NCBI GenBank assembly: GCA_015501585.1
Contig: JADNRY010000039.1
Coordinates: 186,001-250,000 of the forward strand
DNA from: Rhodocollybia butyracea
Lineage: Eukaryota; Basidiomycota; Agaricomycetes; Agaricales; Omphalotaceae
DNA length: 64,000 nt
Reading direction: 5' to 3'
The position numbers were made by a program, and so were the translations under genes. Below the pieces are notes generated by a model that saw only the letters and a list, made by a program, of their open reading frames with translations, was not told the DNA's origin and ran no database searches. Position 1 is the first letter of the stretch, and each line of letters opens with the position of its first letter. Of this stretch, positions 19,600 to 32,144 are shown one piece after another.

Positions 19600-21085
19600 T
19601 TCCCTGAGTATTTTCCTGTATTTTCCTGTCTAAGTTAGAAGTGTCTTTCCGTTTCCTTTCTCTTGCGTTTCTCAATACCAGTTTATCAAGTAAGTTCTCG
19701 AATCTCAATACCCGGTTCATACTTTGTTTATATTTTAGTCCTCACTACAGCGCTCCAGACGCTCAGATGATACACCCTACGGCCTCGTTATTTTATCGTT
19801 TTGCATTTCAAGCTAAGGTTTGAAATCCGGATCTCCAGATAAACGGCTGTGTGCGCTTAGAGCTCATCAATATGTACTGCGAAACCAGGAGTTACTATTG
19901 CTAGTATTGTGGTAGGTATCTGGCTGTATCTGGACTACGGTGTACTAATAGTACTAGTATACTAATATAGTACTACTACAGTCGAGGAAATGAACGAGTG
20001 CACGAACAAACGAAGGGGTGAACTGGAAACACATCTGAACCGTCAGAGGAAGCTGTGCAACTTTGATACTCTGGGCGAATATCTCGCGCCTCCGCCTCAA
20101 ATCAGCTCAAATCCCGCTGATTGAGACTTGGCACTTTAATTTATTACGGTTTTTTGTGTTGAGCTCCAGATACGTATCTTGCACTCGGGATCAATCGTTG
20201 AGCAAGTTCGACGGTTGCTCGCCGCTTGGGATTGACAGAGCGGAGTATGTAATTTGTAATTCCTTTTATGTATGCTTCACTTGTGCTTCAACGACCAAAC
20301 GACCTCTGACTTACACCTGGGGCATAACCTGTGCTGAACCAGAGTTAAAGGCTTAAAGCCTTAGTATCCTCCTCAGCCAGTTATCCTACATGTTGACTCC
20401 CAAAGGGATCACAGTGTATTAAATGTAAATCATTAAAGACAGAAGGATGCTCGCGAATGAGTTGTTTACCACTTTCATCCAGCAAGTCATGTTCGCATGC
20501 TCAAGCAAGATTCAGTTTGGGCTATACTCAATGCTGTCAAACAAAGTTGTAAAGTTTACATGACCTCACAAGCCTTGACACGAGCAAAGCAGCACTATAG
20601 CTGTTTCTAAATGGGATCGCGCCAGGTAAGCAGTTACCCAGGAACTTATTGAAAGAAGTCACCTACCTATAAAGTCACCATGACTCGAGTGATGTATCGG
20701 CTCCTGTTGGTACTCTATAGCCTTACCTATCTATGACGAATTTTCAGTTGAATTATCAGGGTATACTACTAGTACACATGTTCCTGACATTTGGGAAAGC
20801 ATCGGAGAAATATCTTGTCTGAAGGCTGTCAATCCAGTCCTATGCATACTATAGATAGCAATATAACATGTACTAGACATGCTAAACTCTAAATATATGT
20901 ATTCAAGAAACTCTGACAGAGCTCTTGTGCTCCGTCACCATCCCTGTGGCTTAGCTCCATTCACAGCTACACTGTACATATACTTGTGTGGATGAAATTT
21001 CCATGCCACTCAACCTGATCCACACTTGCTTCGACTCCGAGTCTTCCTCCCTTGCTTCCTTCCTACTCGAGATCTCCTGATCAGA
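19600..21085. other. Upstream spacer of seven-TM copy A, duplicated at 26350-27729
   Basis: No gene was recognised. The stretch is collinear with 26350-27729 with small indels. Parts of it (for example around GGAACTTAC and CACCATGA) recur before copies C-E near 30200-30740 and 36180-36620. It is spacer of the tandem unit. Confidence 0.6.
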
Positions 21086-23877
21086 ATGCACATCCAGCTC
21101 ATAGCTGCAGGTGAGTCGATAATGATCCCGCAAATAACTTTCGCTACCCACCAAGCTACCTGCTGAACACTGCGCAATTCAAGTATTGGGGTTGGTGACA
21201 TCAGAAAACAGTGAAATGATGTGTATCCATCACTGAGGTGTATGTAGCATCCTGTATACATCGTATCATATGTACTCTTGACCATACTATCTGTACGAGG
21301 ATGTATCAATACAAAGGATATGTATCAGTGGCATCGGAGTACATAGACTTCCTTACAGTCAGTATACAACAGGGAGGGGATCTGTACAATACTACATTAC
21401 ACACACAGGGAGGCAAAACATACTTACAGGGCTGAGAGAGGGAAGGCGTCTGAAGGTGTTTGAGGTCGAAATCAAGGCTAATCAAGGCCGCCGAGGGTCG
21501 CCACTTGTGACTCGTAAGTGAGATACTTAGAAGGCATTTCACATACTTAAGGCTATCATCACTCAACAGTGACATATTGACTCATATTGGCGGAAAGGAG
21601 CGGAAAGGATGAAACAATGTCATATGGCCGAGAGCTGGCACCTGCCCTAAACTTACAGTCACGTTATCATTCGTTCTCATTTTTTTTCGAACATTTTCTT
21701 TCCTCAACCACGTTCTTCTTCAAGTTCTTCCCTCCGACAACATCTCTGCCCTGTCTATGCCTCAAGCTCAAGCGCTCAAGTCCCAGGCTGCGTTGGATCC
21801 AACTCTTTGAAGTGTCTTCAACCAAACATTATGCAAGCTTTTGAGTCTTTCATTTGAGTTGGTTACGAAGAGGTCAGTGATAAAGAAAAGGTCCGTCTTT
21901 TGCTGTCTACATTTCTTGAACACTTGCTCATATCTGGAATATTTTAGGTTTACCGCTGTTGTTATGTGGTTCGCTGCCAATGCTTCCTCCAAGTTCGCCT
22001 ACACCGAGGTGTCCCAACGGTATGCCGCCGCTCTTACTTGTTTCTTGTATTTCTGATAATACTTTGTACAGTCTGCTTTCACTGAGGTGTCCGATTAAAT
22101 AAGGTATCCCTGCCATCGTTACGCATCTGTTTTGTGCTACATAGTATATGCTTAGAACCCTAATGATACTTAGTGTACGTGTAGTTTAATGTTGTTTGCA
22201 TTGTTTACATCGCAATAAACTGTTTTGAACTCCTCTAGTCTGCACCTCAAACTGAGTAATTTACCTGAAATGTGATCAAAATCTGGTGTCTTCCTTCATA
22301 CTGAAGGACCTGGTATCACTATGGATTGCTATAGACTAATACTGCATATGTACAGTGTCTGTACAGTCTTCATAGTGTGGATATATGTAGTATACAGAGC
22401 TATACATACTAATACAGTGCACTTAGTGAAGGTATACACACAGTACAGTTCTATACATATAGGGGGACATATAAACATCTATACAATTGATACATATTAT
22501 GTGTACAGGTTCGTATAACTTTTGTTTTTTCCTGATGGACCACAGGATGTGATATTGCCCTTACCAGACGGGACGAGGCATTATATATGTGGAAGTGAGT
22601 GAGTGGTTCTCAATATCTAGGACCTGTTGACATCGATTGCCCATTTTTAGAAAACCTTTGCGTATATCATTTGTACGATGTGTTTTCATTTTTATGCGAT
22701 ATCTCCCAGTCGCAATCCATATGTATGTAGCGCAAATTCCTCAGTGGTTAGCAACGACTTGAACTACTATAGTATCGACGTGGTTTTGACAGGTATGTCG
22801 GTGGATGGTACTGGGCAAGTTCCTGCAGAAGTATACTGCATGAGGATTTTAATTTCCCGTTATTTCGCATCTTATTGTATGGTGGTGTTATTGGAACTAG
22901 CACTTATGCTTCGAAGTTCGTCTACAACTTCATGACCTTCATCTTTTGCTGATCAGTGGAGTACTTAGTCTTCGCCCTGTATGATCGAAGTCGAGTAATA
23001 GGTGTATTTCTTTTGTTCTTGATGGTTTCCAGAATTGCTGGAGCAGTCTATCATACCATGCAGCGTGTTTTGCGACTCGAAGCGATGGATATAAATTTCA
23101 ACAGCCATTGTATCCCTGCACTCACTTTTAACCATGGCTCAAGTAATCCAGTCATGGTTTTCGTGTCCGTCCCACTCTGTATCAACATATTACTATTGTT
23201 CCGCTAACGAATCAGCACTAGATGTGCGGAATTAACCATTCAGTTGGTAATCCTTGCGCTAGTTCTAAAGCGCACCGTTTGGGACCTCCGCCAATATTCT
23301 CACTTGCTGTTCTCTGTTTTGAAAAGAGATGGCCTGATAATATTCGGTGCCATGGGTGGTAACATCCGAGTCCTTTCATTAACAGAACGTATATACTGAC
23401 ATATTATCATCAGTGGCGATGATCGCAATAGGCGTAGGGGAAGCAAAGAAAGGAACGGCGACTCTTTTCGTATTTCCGTGGGTTGAGCCTATTAAGAGCT
23501 CAGTTCACCCAATACTGACTTTTTTTTTTTACTTTCAGGCTTTTCATATCATTGATTTCTACTGTGGTATGTGTTTAAAGACATCTGAGTTGATTATCGG
23601 ATCTTCAATGCGCTTCCAGGGATGCCACGCCATTCTCAATCTGCAAAAGTTGGGGTCAGCAGGCGCAGATGCGACAGAGGAAAAGAAAGAGCCAGAGCTA
23701 ACTACCTTTAACACCATGCATTTGACAACATGGGATGAAAGAACATTTCAGATAGTTGACTACTTGCCAAATGCTCTCGAGAATGAGATCGTCACTATGC
23801 GCGAGCCACCGTCTAGCTCCAGGGATGCATATACAGAGAGGACTGGTGAAAGTTTGTCCCAGATGAGTTTTGTATAA
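21086..23877 (+). CDS. Seven-TM membrane protein (DUF6533-like), tandem copy A
   Basis: Exon 1 is 21086-21110 (MHIQLIAAG). Intron 1 carries a 1.34-kb insertion. Then 22546-22594 (CDIALTRRDEALYMWK, the DEVxYxW-type motif), 22651-22743 (KPLRISFVRCVFIFMRYLPV), 22773-22915 (VYCMRILISRYFASYCMVVL), from 22969 (FALYDRSRVIGVFLLFLMVS), from about 23219 (AELTIQLVILALVLKRTVWD...RDGLIIFGAMG), from 23414 (VAMIAIGVGEAKKGTATLFV) and a last part GCHAILNLQKLGSAGADA ending at 23877. The true frame differs from the longest single-exon frames. It was fixed by requiring compatible GT/AG phases in all five paralogues. Predicted plasma-membrane receptor-like protein of about 325 residues; ligand unknown. Confidence 0.75.
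21199..22537. mobile_element. 1.34-kb insertion in intron 1 of seven-TM copy A
   Basis: Copies B-E have intron 1 running directly from GGGGTTGGTGA/G to CCACAGG. Only copy A has 1,339 bases between these points, so the segment is a gain in A. Its ends are CATCAGAAAA and TTTTCCTGATG (short inverted match), with GA repeated on both sides. Its borders are rich in GTATAC-like sequence. The class is not identified. Confidence 0.5.
21757..22102 (+). pseudogene. Small spliced gene remnant inside the insertion
   Basis: A frame beginning MPQAQALKSQAALDPTL meets TGA, then continues in the same frame SVFNQTLCKLLSLSFELVTK. An intron GTCAGT...TTTTAG leads to FTAVVMWFAANASSKFAYTE, a second intron GTATGC...TACAG leads to the end CPIK. 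The coherent splicing and frame suggest a captured host gene with one nonsense codon. The product was not recognised. Confidence 0.35.
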
Positions 23878-24205
23878 CTGACCCGCCCTTATGAACACTA
23901 GTGGTCCTTCATATACGTCCCTATCGAATACGAGCCATTTTACTGGCCGACGCCAAGGTGGTACAAAGAGCGGAGAGATCTTACCGTTTGGCATGTACTT
24001 AACTAAGTAGGAGAGGAAGAGGGACTTTCATACAAGGGATGACCCAAGACCGATCAAGTACGCGTACATATATTTGGCTGTAACAGTTATTAGACTGAGT
24101 CTGAACTGAATGACGTTGGATTTTTCGTATGTACTTCCCAGGCTCGTGTCCGTCTGATAAGAAAAGGGTCCTAGTTCCAAGATACAATTAAGAGAGATAA
24201 TAATA

Positions 24206-24818
24206 TCGACAAAGTCGTCCACGAGTACATCGATAGAGAGATCGGTATCTTCGTTAGGGCTTGATAATGTCGAGACTGTTTTTCCTGGAGATAGATTTGA
24301 GCCTAGTTAGCGATCGTCGATCAAGCATGCTTATCCTTAAGACGAAACTAACCATGCCGTCTAGCATCTACAGCAAGTACTCCGCATTCCCCTCTCGTGA
24401 TCTCTTTAGCCATACACGCAAAACTCAACCCCGAATACCCAGCTCTATGCTGCAGCACCATAACAGTACTTGCACACTGCGAATCACCCGGTGGCGTATA
24501 ATACACTCTACAATCCAGATTCCTTCGCGGCACCACAACCTGCAGCGCCTGGCCAAAAAAACTGGACACCGATATCGGCGCGAACGCAGGATTAGGTTCT
24601 TTTTGCTTCTTCCTCGCTTGTTTCAGATTAGAACGAGGCCTTGAATTCTTGTACCAGAGCTGGAGACTTGCGCACATTGCGGGAGGACCCAGGCCGCTGC
24701 CTGGGAGTGAGCCTAAGGAGTTTTTGGATTCTTCTTCTTCTTCAGTAGACATAGGAGGTATATCTGATGGTAATTTCGCGAGTCGGGCGGACATGGCTGA
24801 AAGAGCGAGATCAGACAT
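24206..24818 (-). pseudogene. PPE1 5'-half fragment
   Basis: From ATG at 24818 it repeats PPE1 exons 1-2 and the start of exon 3 (LSIDVLVDDFVD), then ends abruptly at about 24206 where seven-TM flank sequence begins. Intron 1 is shortened to 28 nt and reads through. HGAGYSG is HRAGYSG. The catalytic Ser and His exons are absent, so it cannot encode an esterase. It marks the start of the second copy of the segmental duplication. Confidence 0.9.
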
Positions 24819-25059
24819 GGTGGTTGAGGAAGTGAAGTGTCCCGGACTTTTCGGTCCGATAAACGCTCGTTTCTTCTGATCAGCGCCAGCGTTAATCTCG
24901 ATTGCTTAGTCAAAACTTCCCTAAGGGATCATCGGCCGCTATAATCTTGCTGCTTGAGCTTACAGATCCCTTACTCAGGCTGTGCAAACTACATGCAACA
25001 TCATGTTTTCTTCTGACATATCCAGAGGCTACTTAAGACTAGGGTCATGGCTGTTGGCC

Positions 25060-25200
25060 TCAATGATCAGCTCAGCTCATCGCACTCGATGTTAGCCTGC
25101 TTACCATTTTGTTCCGATGAGATGAGGGAGGGGATGATTCTCTAGGAAGGATTGTAAATCAGCTCTGCAGTTCTATCACTGGATGCTGGCTTGCTTACCC
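25060..25200 (-). repeat. A+B intron-like unit downstream of secreted-protein gene 3
   Basis: After TGA AGG at the gene end the minus strand reads GTAAGCAAGCCAGCATCCAG and then, about 90 bases on, GTAAGCAGGCTAACATCGAG. It is nearly identical to 18290-18437. Confidence 0.6.
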
Positions 25201-25201
25201 T

Positions 25202-25870
25202 TCAATTCGGTCCGCCGCCTTTCCCCCTCTTCCCCCCTCCCTCAGTCCCCCCTTCTTGTTTCCTCTTTGGGTCAGCTATCGATTCCCACCTCCCCGGCAC
25301 AAAAAACATAGTCTCCGCCTGAAACTTATCATCGAAATCTTTGCTGGCTTGTTCCTCTTCGGTCGAAGCTGTCGGTGAAGCCCAGTGATCTCTTGTCCAC
25401 GTACGATCCTGGCGGGTGCCCAAGCTGTAACTATAGAGTGAACCAAAATCACCCGAGTTGCCAACTTTCGAAGGCTGGATCCACCCGAAACCTGGATATG
25501 GATTATCGTGAAAAATTCCTCCCTGGATCATAAAATTGAACGGTTGTTTTCCATCGGGCCTGGCCGTCGTTTCAACAATGTTCCATTGAATGTCGAAGGG
25601 CTGCCCCGGCGCTTTCTTTTCAAGCAAACCATGAAGCCGCTTTTCAAGCTGTTCTTTCACGCCAACTGGAAGTTTGGGAACTCGTTGGTAGTTTTCATCA
25701 AAAAAAGTCACAGAATGTTTCTAAGTATAGTCGTGAATAAATGAAATCAAAGCTGGCTCGTTAAACTTTCTTACCTGCTCAGGGGGGTGGGTAGGGGTGG
25801 GCATTCCTTGCACAGCGAAGATGAGCACAGAAAAGAAGACGAGCCCCAGAAAATGGATATGCGGGGTCAT
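25202..25870 (-). CDS. Small secreted protein, family member 3
   Basis: Exon 1 (25870-25775) encodes MTPHIHFLGLVFFSVLIFAV then QGMPTPTHPPEQ, a signal peptide and Pro-rich start. Exon 2 (25720-25202) begins KHSVTFFDENYQRVPKLPVG, has the family core NFMIQGGIFHDNPYPGFGWI and ends in a Gly/Lys-rich tail. The product is about 204 residues. It is the duplicate of 18439-19118. The region after FGSLYS has diverged strongly (TRQDRTWTRDHWASPTAST against FDWFIPAALGYENEDGD), whereas signal peptide and core are conserved. Function unknown. Confidence 0.75.
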
Positions 25871-26054
25871 AAGCGTTGAGGATGAGCTGAAGAGTGTGTG
25901 TTTGTGCACTGTAGGTTTCAACTGAGCCAGCAGTTAGGGAGGATCCGCCCCCAGATCGTTCACTGTTTTATAGTTTGTTCCAGGTTTCGTGACCATGCTG
26001 CTGGACTTCCGTCCCTTGATTAGTAGCCTCCGAAAGGAAGGAAGGAACCGGAAC

Positions 26055-26345
26055 CGGGGCCTCTAGGACCATAAATCGATCTGAACCCGGTTGAAAAAAT
26101 TCCGGATTTTGGCCCACTGGATTACCGGAAATTTTTCAATCGGGCTCAGACAGGTTCAGACCGTATAGGTCCTGGGAGGTCCTAGGCCGCTTCAAGCGCT
26201 CGTTGCCCCGAGTATTTTCCTGTTGGTTTGTATAATCTGGGCCAAAATCCGGAATTCTTTCCACCGGGTTCAGACAGTTGTTCAGACCTATTCAGACCAT
26301 ACGGTATATTCAAGGGTCTTGGGCCGCTCCACACATGGCATAGGT
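26055..26345. mobile_element. Short inverted-repeat element, copy 2
   Basis: It repeats the element at 19290-19590: GGTTGAAAAAATTCCGGATT on the left, AATCTGGGCCAAAATCCGGA on the right. It is in the same relative place upstream of the secreted-protein gene, so it was copied with the block rather than inserted anew. Confidence 0.55.
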
Positions 26346-27729
26346 ACCGCGCTCGTTTTCCCTGAGTATTTTCCTGTCAAGAAGTGTTTTATTGATCTTT
26401 CCGTTTCGTTTCTCAATACCAGTTTATCAAGCAAGTTCTCAATACCTGGTTCAACGTAGGGTACTTCCTTTGTTTATATCTCACTCCCCACGTAGTACAG
26501 CGGCCAGACGCTCAGATGATACACCCTACGGTTGTTTTATCGTTTTGTATTCCAAGCTAGGTTTGAAATCCGGATCTCCAGATAAATGGCTGTGTGCGCT
26601 TGAGCTCATCAACGTCACGTACCGCGAAACCAGGAGGTATTGCTAGTATTGTGGAAGGTATCAGTAGGTATCAATAGGTATCTGGCTGTATCTGGACTAC
26701 GGTGTATAGTCACTGCCAGAAACGCGGCGAGGAAATGAAAAACATGCACTAGAACAAACGAAGGGAACCGTCAGAGGAAGCTGTGCAACTTTGATGCTCA
26801 AGGCGAATAAGTATCTTGCGCTTTGGCTCAAATCAGCTCAAATCCCGCCGATTGCGACTTTGCACTTTATTACGGTTTTTCTGCTGAGCTCCAAATACAC
26901 AGTTTGCACTCGGGATCAATCGTTGAGCAAGTTCGACGGTTGCTCGCTGCTTGGGATTGACAGAGCGGAGTATGTAATTTGTAATTGCTTTTAAAACCTT
27001 AGTATACTCAGCCAGGCATCCTACTTGTTGGCTCTCAAAGGCATTACAGTGTATTGAATGTAAATCATTAAAGACAGAAGGATGCTCGTGAGTGAGTTGT
27101 TTACCGCTTTGGCCATGGTTCATCCAGGTGCAAATCATGTTCGCCTGCTCAAGCAAAATTCAAACTGTTGGGCTGTACTCAATTTTGTCAAGCGAAGTTG
27201 TAAAGTTTACATGACCTCACCAGCCTTGACACGAGCAACGCAACATTACAGCTGTTTCTAGATGGGATTTGAATGGGATCCAAGCACCGGTTTTGAAGTA
27301 AGCAATTACCTAGGAACTTACCTATGAAGTCACCATGAGTGATGTAGTATTGGCTCCTGTTAGTACTCTATAGGCTGAGATAGCCTTCGCTTACCTACCT
27401 ATGACGAATTCTCTGTTGAATTATGGGGTATAATACTAGTAGTAGATATGTTCCTGACATTGGGAAAGGATCGGAAAAATATCTTGTCTGAAGGCTGTCG
27501 ATCCAGTCCTAAGTACATAGATAACAATAGAACATGTACCAGACATGCTAAAATCTAAATATATGTATTCAAGGAACTCTGACAGAGCTCTTGTCATCCG
27601 TCATGCCTGTGGCTTAGCTCCACTCACAGCTACAGTACATATACTTGTACTTGAAATTTCCATGCCACTCAACCTAGTCCACACTTGCTCCTCCGAGTCT
27701 TCCTGCCTACTCGAGATCTCCTGATCAGA

Positions 27730-29159
27730 ATGCACATCCAGCTCGTAGCTGCAGGTGAGTCGATAATGATCCCGCAAATGACTTTCGCTACCCACCAAGC
27801 TACCTACTGAGCCTGCGCAATTCAAGTATTGGGGTTGGTGACCACAGGATGTGATATTGCCCATACCAGACGGGACGAGGTATTATATATGTGGAAGTGA
27901 GTGAGTGGTTCTCAATATCTAGGACCTGTTGACATCAATTGCCCATTTTTAGAAAACCCTTGCGTATAACATTTGTACGATGTGTTTTCATTTTCACGCG
28001 ATATCTCCCAGTCGCAATCCATATGTATGTAGCGCAAATTCCTCAGTGGTTAGCAATGACTTGAACTACTATAGTATCGACGTGGTTTTGATAAGTATGT
28101 CAGTGGATGGTAGTACGGGGCAAGTTCCTGCAGAAGTATACTGCATGAGGATTTTAATTTCCCGTTATTTCGCGAGTTATTGCATGTTGGTGTTATTGGA
28201 AATAGCTCTCATGCTTCGAGGTTCGTCTACAACTTCACGGCCTTCATCTTTTACTGATCAGTGGAGTACTTAGTCTTCGCCCTGTATGATCGAAGTCGAG
28301 TAATAGGTGTATTTCTTTTGTTCTTGATAGTTTCCAGAATTGCTGGAGCAGTCTATCATACCGTGCAGCGTGTTTTGCGACTCGACTCGGAAGCGATGGA
28401 GATAAATTTCAACAGCCATTGTATCCCTGAATTTACTTTTAACCAAGCCTCAAGTAATCCAGTCATGGTTTTCGTGTCCGTCCCACTCTGTATCAACGTA
28501 TTACTATTGTTCCGCTAACGAATCAGTACTAGATACGTGGAGTTGACCATTCAGTTGATAATCCTTGCGCTAGTTCTGAAGCGCACCGTTTGGGACCTCC
28601 GCCAATATTCTCATTTGCTGCTCTCTGTTTTGAAGAGAGATGGCCTGATAATATTCGGTGCTATGGGTGGTAACAATCCTGGCCCCTTTCATTTATAGAA
28701 CGCATATACTGACATATTATCATCAGTGGCGATGATCGCAATAGGGGTAGGGGAAGCGAAGAAAGGAACGACGGCTGTTTTCGTATTTCCGTGGGTTAGA
28801 CCTGTTAAGAGCATTAAGAGCTCAGTTCACCCAATACTGATTTTTTTTACTTTCAGCCTTTTCATATCATTGATTTCTACTGTGGTAAGTATGTCTTTAA
28901 AGACACTTGAATTGAATTGATTGTCGGATCTTCAATACGCTTTCAGGGATGCCACGCCATTCTCAACCTGCAAAAATTGGGATCGGCAGGCACAGATGCG
29001 AACCCATCGGAGCAAAAGAAAGAGCTAGAGCTAACCTCTTTCAACGCTATGGATATTACAACATGGGATGAAAGAACATTCCAGATGGTCAACTATATGC
29101 CAAATGCTCTCGAAAATGAGACCGTCACCATGCATTCGGTACCGCCGGTGACCGTCTAG
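27730..29159 (+). CDS. Seven-TM membrane protein (DUF6533-like), tandem copy B
   Basis: Exon 1 is 27730-27754 (MHIQLVAAG), exon 2 27848-27896 (CDIALTRRDEVLYMWK), then KPLRITFVRCVFIFTRYLPV, VYCMRILISRYFASYCMLVL, FALYDRSRVIGVFLLFLIVS, a strongly conserved VLKRDGLIIFGAMG segment, and the tail GCHAILNLQKLGSAGTDA ending TMHSVPPVTV. Intron 1 is 93 nt here, without the insertion seen in copy A. A canonical GTAAGT donor after the LISTV segment confirms the frame used for all copies. Membrane receptor-like protein, function unknown. Confidence 0.75.
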
Positions 29160-29582
29160 CTCGAGGAAGGTGTATACAGAGAGGAGCGGTGGAGGTTTGT
29201 ACCAGATGAATTTTGTATAACTGACCCACCCTGATGAACACTGGTGGTCCTTCATATACTTCCCTATCGAAGACGGGTTATTATCACTGGCCAACGTCAG
29301 GGTGGTAAAAAAGAGCGGAGCGACTTCAATACCGTTTGGCATGTACCTAACTAAGTAGGAGAGGAAGAAGGACTTTCATACAAGGGATGGCCCAAGGCCA
29401 ATCAAGTACGCGTACCTGTAACAGTTATTAGACTGAGTCTGAATGACGTTGGCTTTTTCGTATGTGCTTTCCAAACTCGTGTCAGTCTGATAAGTGAAGG
29501 GTCCCAGCCCCAAGATAGAACCAAGAGAAATAGCACACATACGTAGGAAACGGAGCATGAAGAATGCGGTTATTTAGCCGTA

Positions 29583-29880
29583 TCATTCTTTGTCTTTGCA
29601 GATGCGCCCGGGAATCGTTGGATCCTTATTGAAGGTTTCTATGGTTCGCTGGAACTCAAAGTTTGCTTCTGGGTAGTCACAGAAGTGACTGTAAGCCTTA
29701 CCTTCCAAGTGGCGATATCAAGTTCAAGCACAATTTGTCGCTTTCGTAGCCTGTCAGCATAGTCTTCGCTGGCATCAGGTTATGTGCATGCGACTATGAT
29801 GAGAACATTCAATAGATGGACGCATGTGAAAAAGTAAAAGAGCTCACAGAAGGACGGTTTTCCTTCATTGGGCCAACATC
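29583..29880 (-). pseudogene. NSE4 (SMC5/6 complex kleisin) 3'-end fragment, copy B
   Basis: Minus-strand pieces read NEGKPSFCE, then RLRKRQIVLELDIATWK before GTAAGG, then a last exon FEFQRTIETFNKDPTIPGRI ending in TGA at 29585-29583. These match the C-terminal winged-helix end of NSE4. The part encoding SVENIFYLSFLVRDG, present in the copy near 35800, is missing here, so it is a fragment carried with the seven-TM unit. Confidence 0.65.
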
Positions 29881-30741
29881 AGACAATTATGTTTCCAGCC
29901 AACAAGGACTCGTGCGAGCAGTATACTTTATAGATGGATCGGGGGCTTACTGGCAGTGCTACAACATTTGTCGTCGTTTCATTTACCAGTGACCACACGA
30001 GCAAAGCAACACTACGGCTGAATTTTGCTTAAGCAGGCGAACACGACTCGCACCAGGATGCTCGCAGGATGTACCAAAGCGGTAAACAACTCACTCACGT
30101 GCATGTTTCTGTTTTTAATGATTTACATCTAATACATAATCCCTTTGGGAGCCAACAAGTAGGATGACTGGCTGAGGATACTAAGCCTTAAGGTTTTAAC
30201 TCTGGTTCAACACAGGTTTGGCCAATATAAAGTACTAACAGCAGCCGATATATCACTCGAGTCATGGTGACTTCGTAGGTAAGTTCCTAGGTAGCTGCTT
30301 ACTTACTCGGCGCGATTCCATTTAGAAACAAACTGTTGGGCTGTACTCAATGTTGTCAAGCGTAGATGCAAAGCACTGCTGCTGTTTCCAAACGGGATTG
30401 CGCCGGTTAAGCCGCTGCCTAGGAACTTACTCATGAAGTCACCATGAGTGATGTATCGGCTCCTGTTAGTACTCTATAGCCTTCTTCCTGAAAAATGACA
30501 GTCTCCTGACATTTGGGAAAGCATCGGAGAAATACCTCGTTTGAAAGCTGCCGAACCAGTCCTATGTACAATAGACATGCTAAATTTTAAATATATGTAT
30601 TCCTGACAAAGATCTTGTGCTTCGTCATCCAGCTACAGTACATATACTTACCTGTGCGGATGAGGTTTCCATGCCTCTCAGCCTGATCCGCACTTGCTCC
30701 TCCGAGTCTTCCTGCCTACTCGAGATCTCCTGCCAATCAGA

Positions 30742-32144
30742 ATGCACGCTCAGCTCGTAGCTGCAGGTGAGTCGATATCCCGCAAATAATCGCTGCCCAC
30801 CAAGCGACTACCCACTGAATACTGCGTGACCCAAGTATTGGGGTTGGTGGCCACAGGATGTGATATTGCCATTACCAGACGGGACGAGCTGTTATATATG
30901 TGGAAGTGAGTGAGAAGTTCTCAAAATCTCAGACCTGTTGACATTAACTGCTCATTTTTAGAAAACCCTTGCGCATAACATCTATACGATGTCTTTTCGT
31001 TTTTACGCGATATCTTCCAATCGCAATCCATATGTATGTAGAGCAAAATCCAGTGGTTAGCGATGACTTGAAATACTGATAATATATATAGTATCGATGT
31101 GGTTTTTATAGGTATGTGGGTGGATGGTACTGAGCAAGTTCCTGCAAAAGTATACTGCATGAGGGTTTTAATTTCCCGTTATCTCGCATGCTATAGCATG
31201 GTGGTGTTATTGGAACTAGCTCTTATGCTTCGAGGTTCGTCTACAACTTTCGTGGTCTTCATCTTTTGCTGATCGGTAAGCTAGTCTTCGCCCTGTATGA
31301 TCGAAGTCGAGCAATAGGTGCATTCCTTCTGTTCTTACTGATTTCCAGAATTGCTGGAGCAGTCTATCATATCATGCAGCGTGTTTTGCAATCCGACGCG
31401 ATAAAGATAAATTTCAACAACGAATGTATCCCTGTATTTACTCAGTTTAACCATGCTCTGAGTAATCCAGTCGTGGTTTTCATGTTCGTCCAAGTCTGTA
31501 TTCGCGCATCTTTAATGCTCTGCTAACGAAACAATACTAGATCCTCGGCATTGACTATTCAGTTGCTAATCCTTGCACTAATCCTGAAACGCACCATTTG
31601 GGACTTCCGTCAATATTCTCACTTGCTGTTCTCTGTTTTGAAGAGAGATGGTCTGATAATATTCGGTGCCATGGGTGGTAACCTCCTAGCCCTTTCATTA
31701 ACAGAACGTATATGCTGACATATTAATCAGTGGCGATGATCGCAATAGGCGTAGGGTCAGCAAAGAAAGGAGCGGCTGTTTTCATATTCCCGTGGGTCGT
31801 GCCTCTTAAGACCGGTTCACTCAATATCGATTTTTTTTTTTGACTTTCAGGCTTTTCATATCATTGATTTCTGCTGTGGTGTGTGTTTAAAGACACTTGA
31901 ATATATTATCAGATTTTCAGTACGCTTTCAGGGATGCCACACCATTCTCAACCTGCAAAAATTGGGATCGGCAGGCGCGGATGCAAACCTATCAGAGCAG
32001 AAAAAAGAGTTGGAACTAACTTCCTTCAACGCTATGAATATAACAACATGGGATGAAAGAACATTCCAGATGGTCGACTACTTGCCAAATGCTCTCGAAA
32101 ATGAGATTGTCACCATGCATCCGGTGCCGCCGGCGACCGTCTAG
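30742..32144 (+). CDS. Seven-TM membrane protein (DUF6533-like), tandem copy C
   Basis: The same exon series starts MHAQLVAAG at 30742. RCLFVFTRYLPIAIHMYV, VFALYDRSRAIGAFLLFLLI and ALTIQLLILALILKRTIWDF follow, then VLKRDGLIIFGAMG and GCHTILNLQKLGSAGADA, ending PVPPATV at 32144. The acceptor before FALYDR is TAAGCTAG, which shows that the true acceptor in this family is the TAG directly before TCTTC. Donor and acceptor phases fit throughout. The product differs from A and B mainly in loops. Function unknown. Confidence 0.72.

Noticed and set aside
22678..22935. Single-exon protein starting MCFHFYAISPSRNP in each tandem unit
   Set aside because: The conserved frame across the five copies is a different one (RCVFIFMRYLPV), supported by splice phases and membrane segments.
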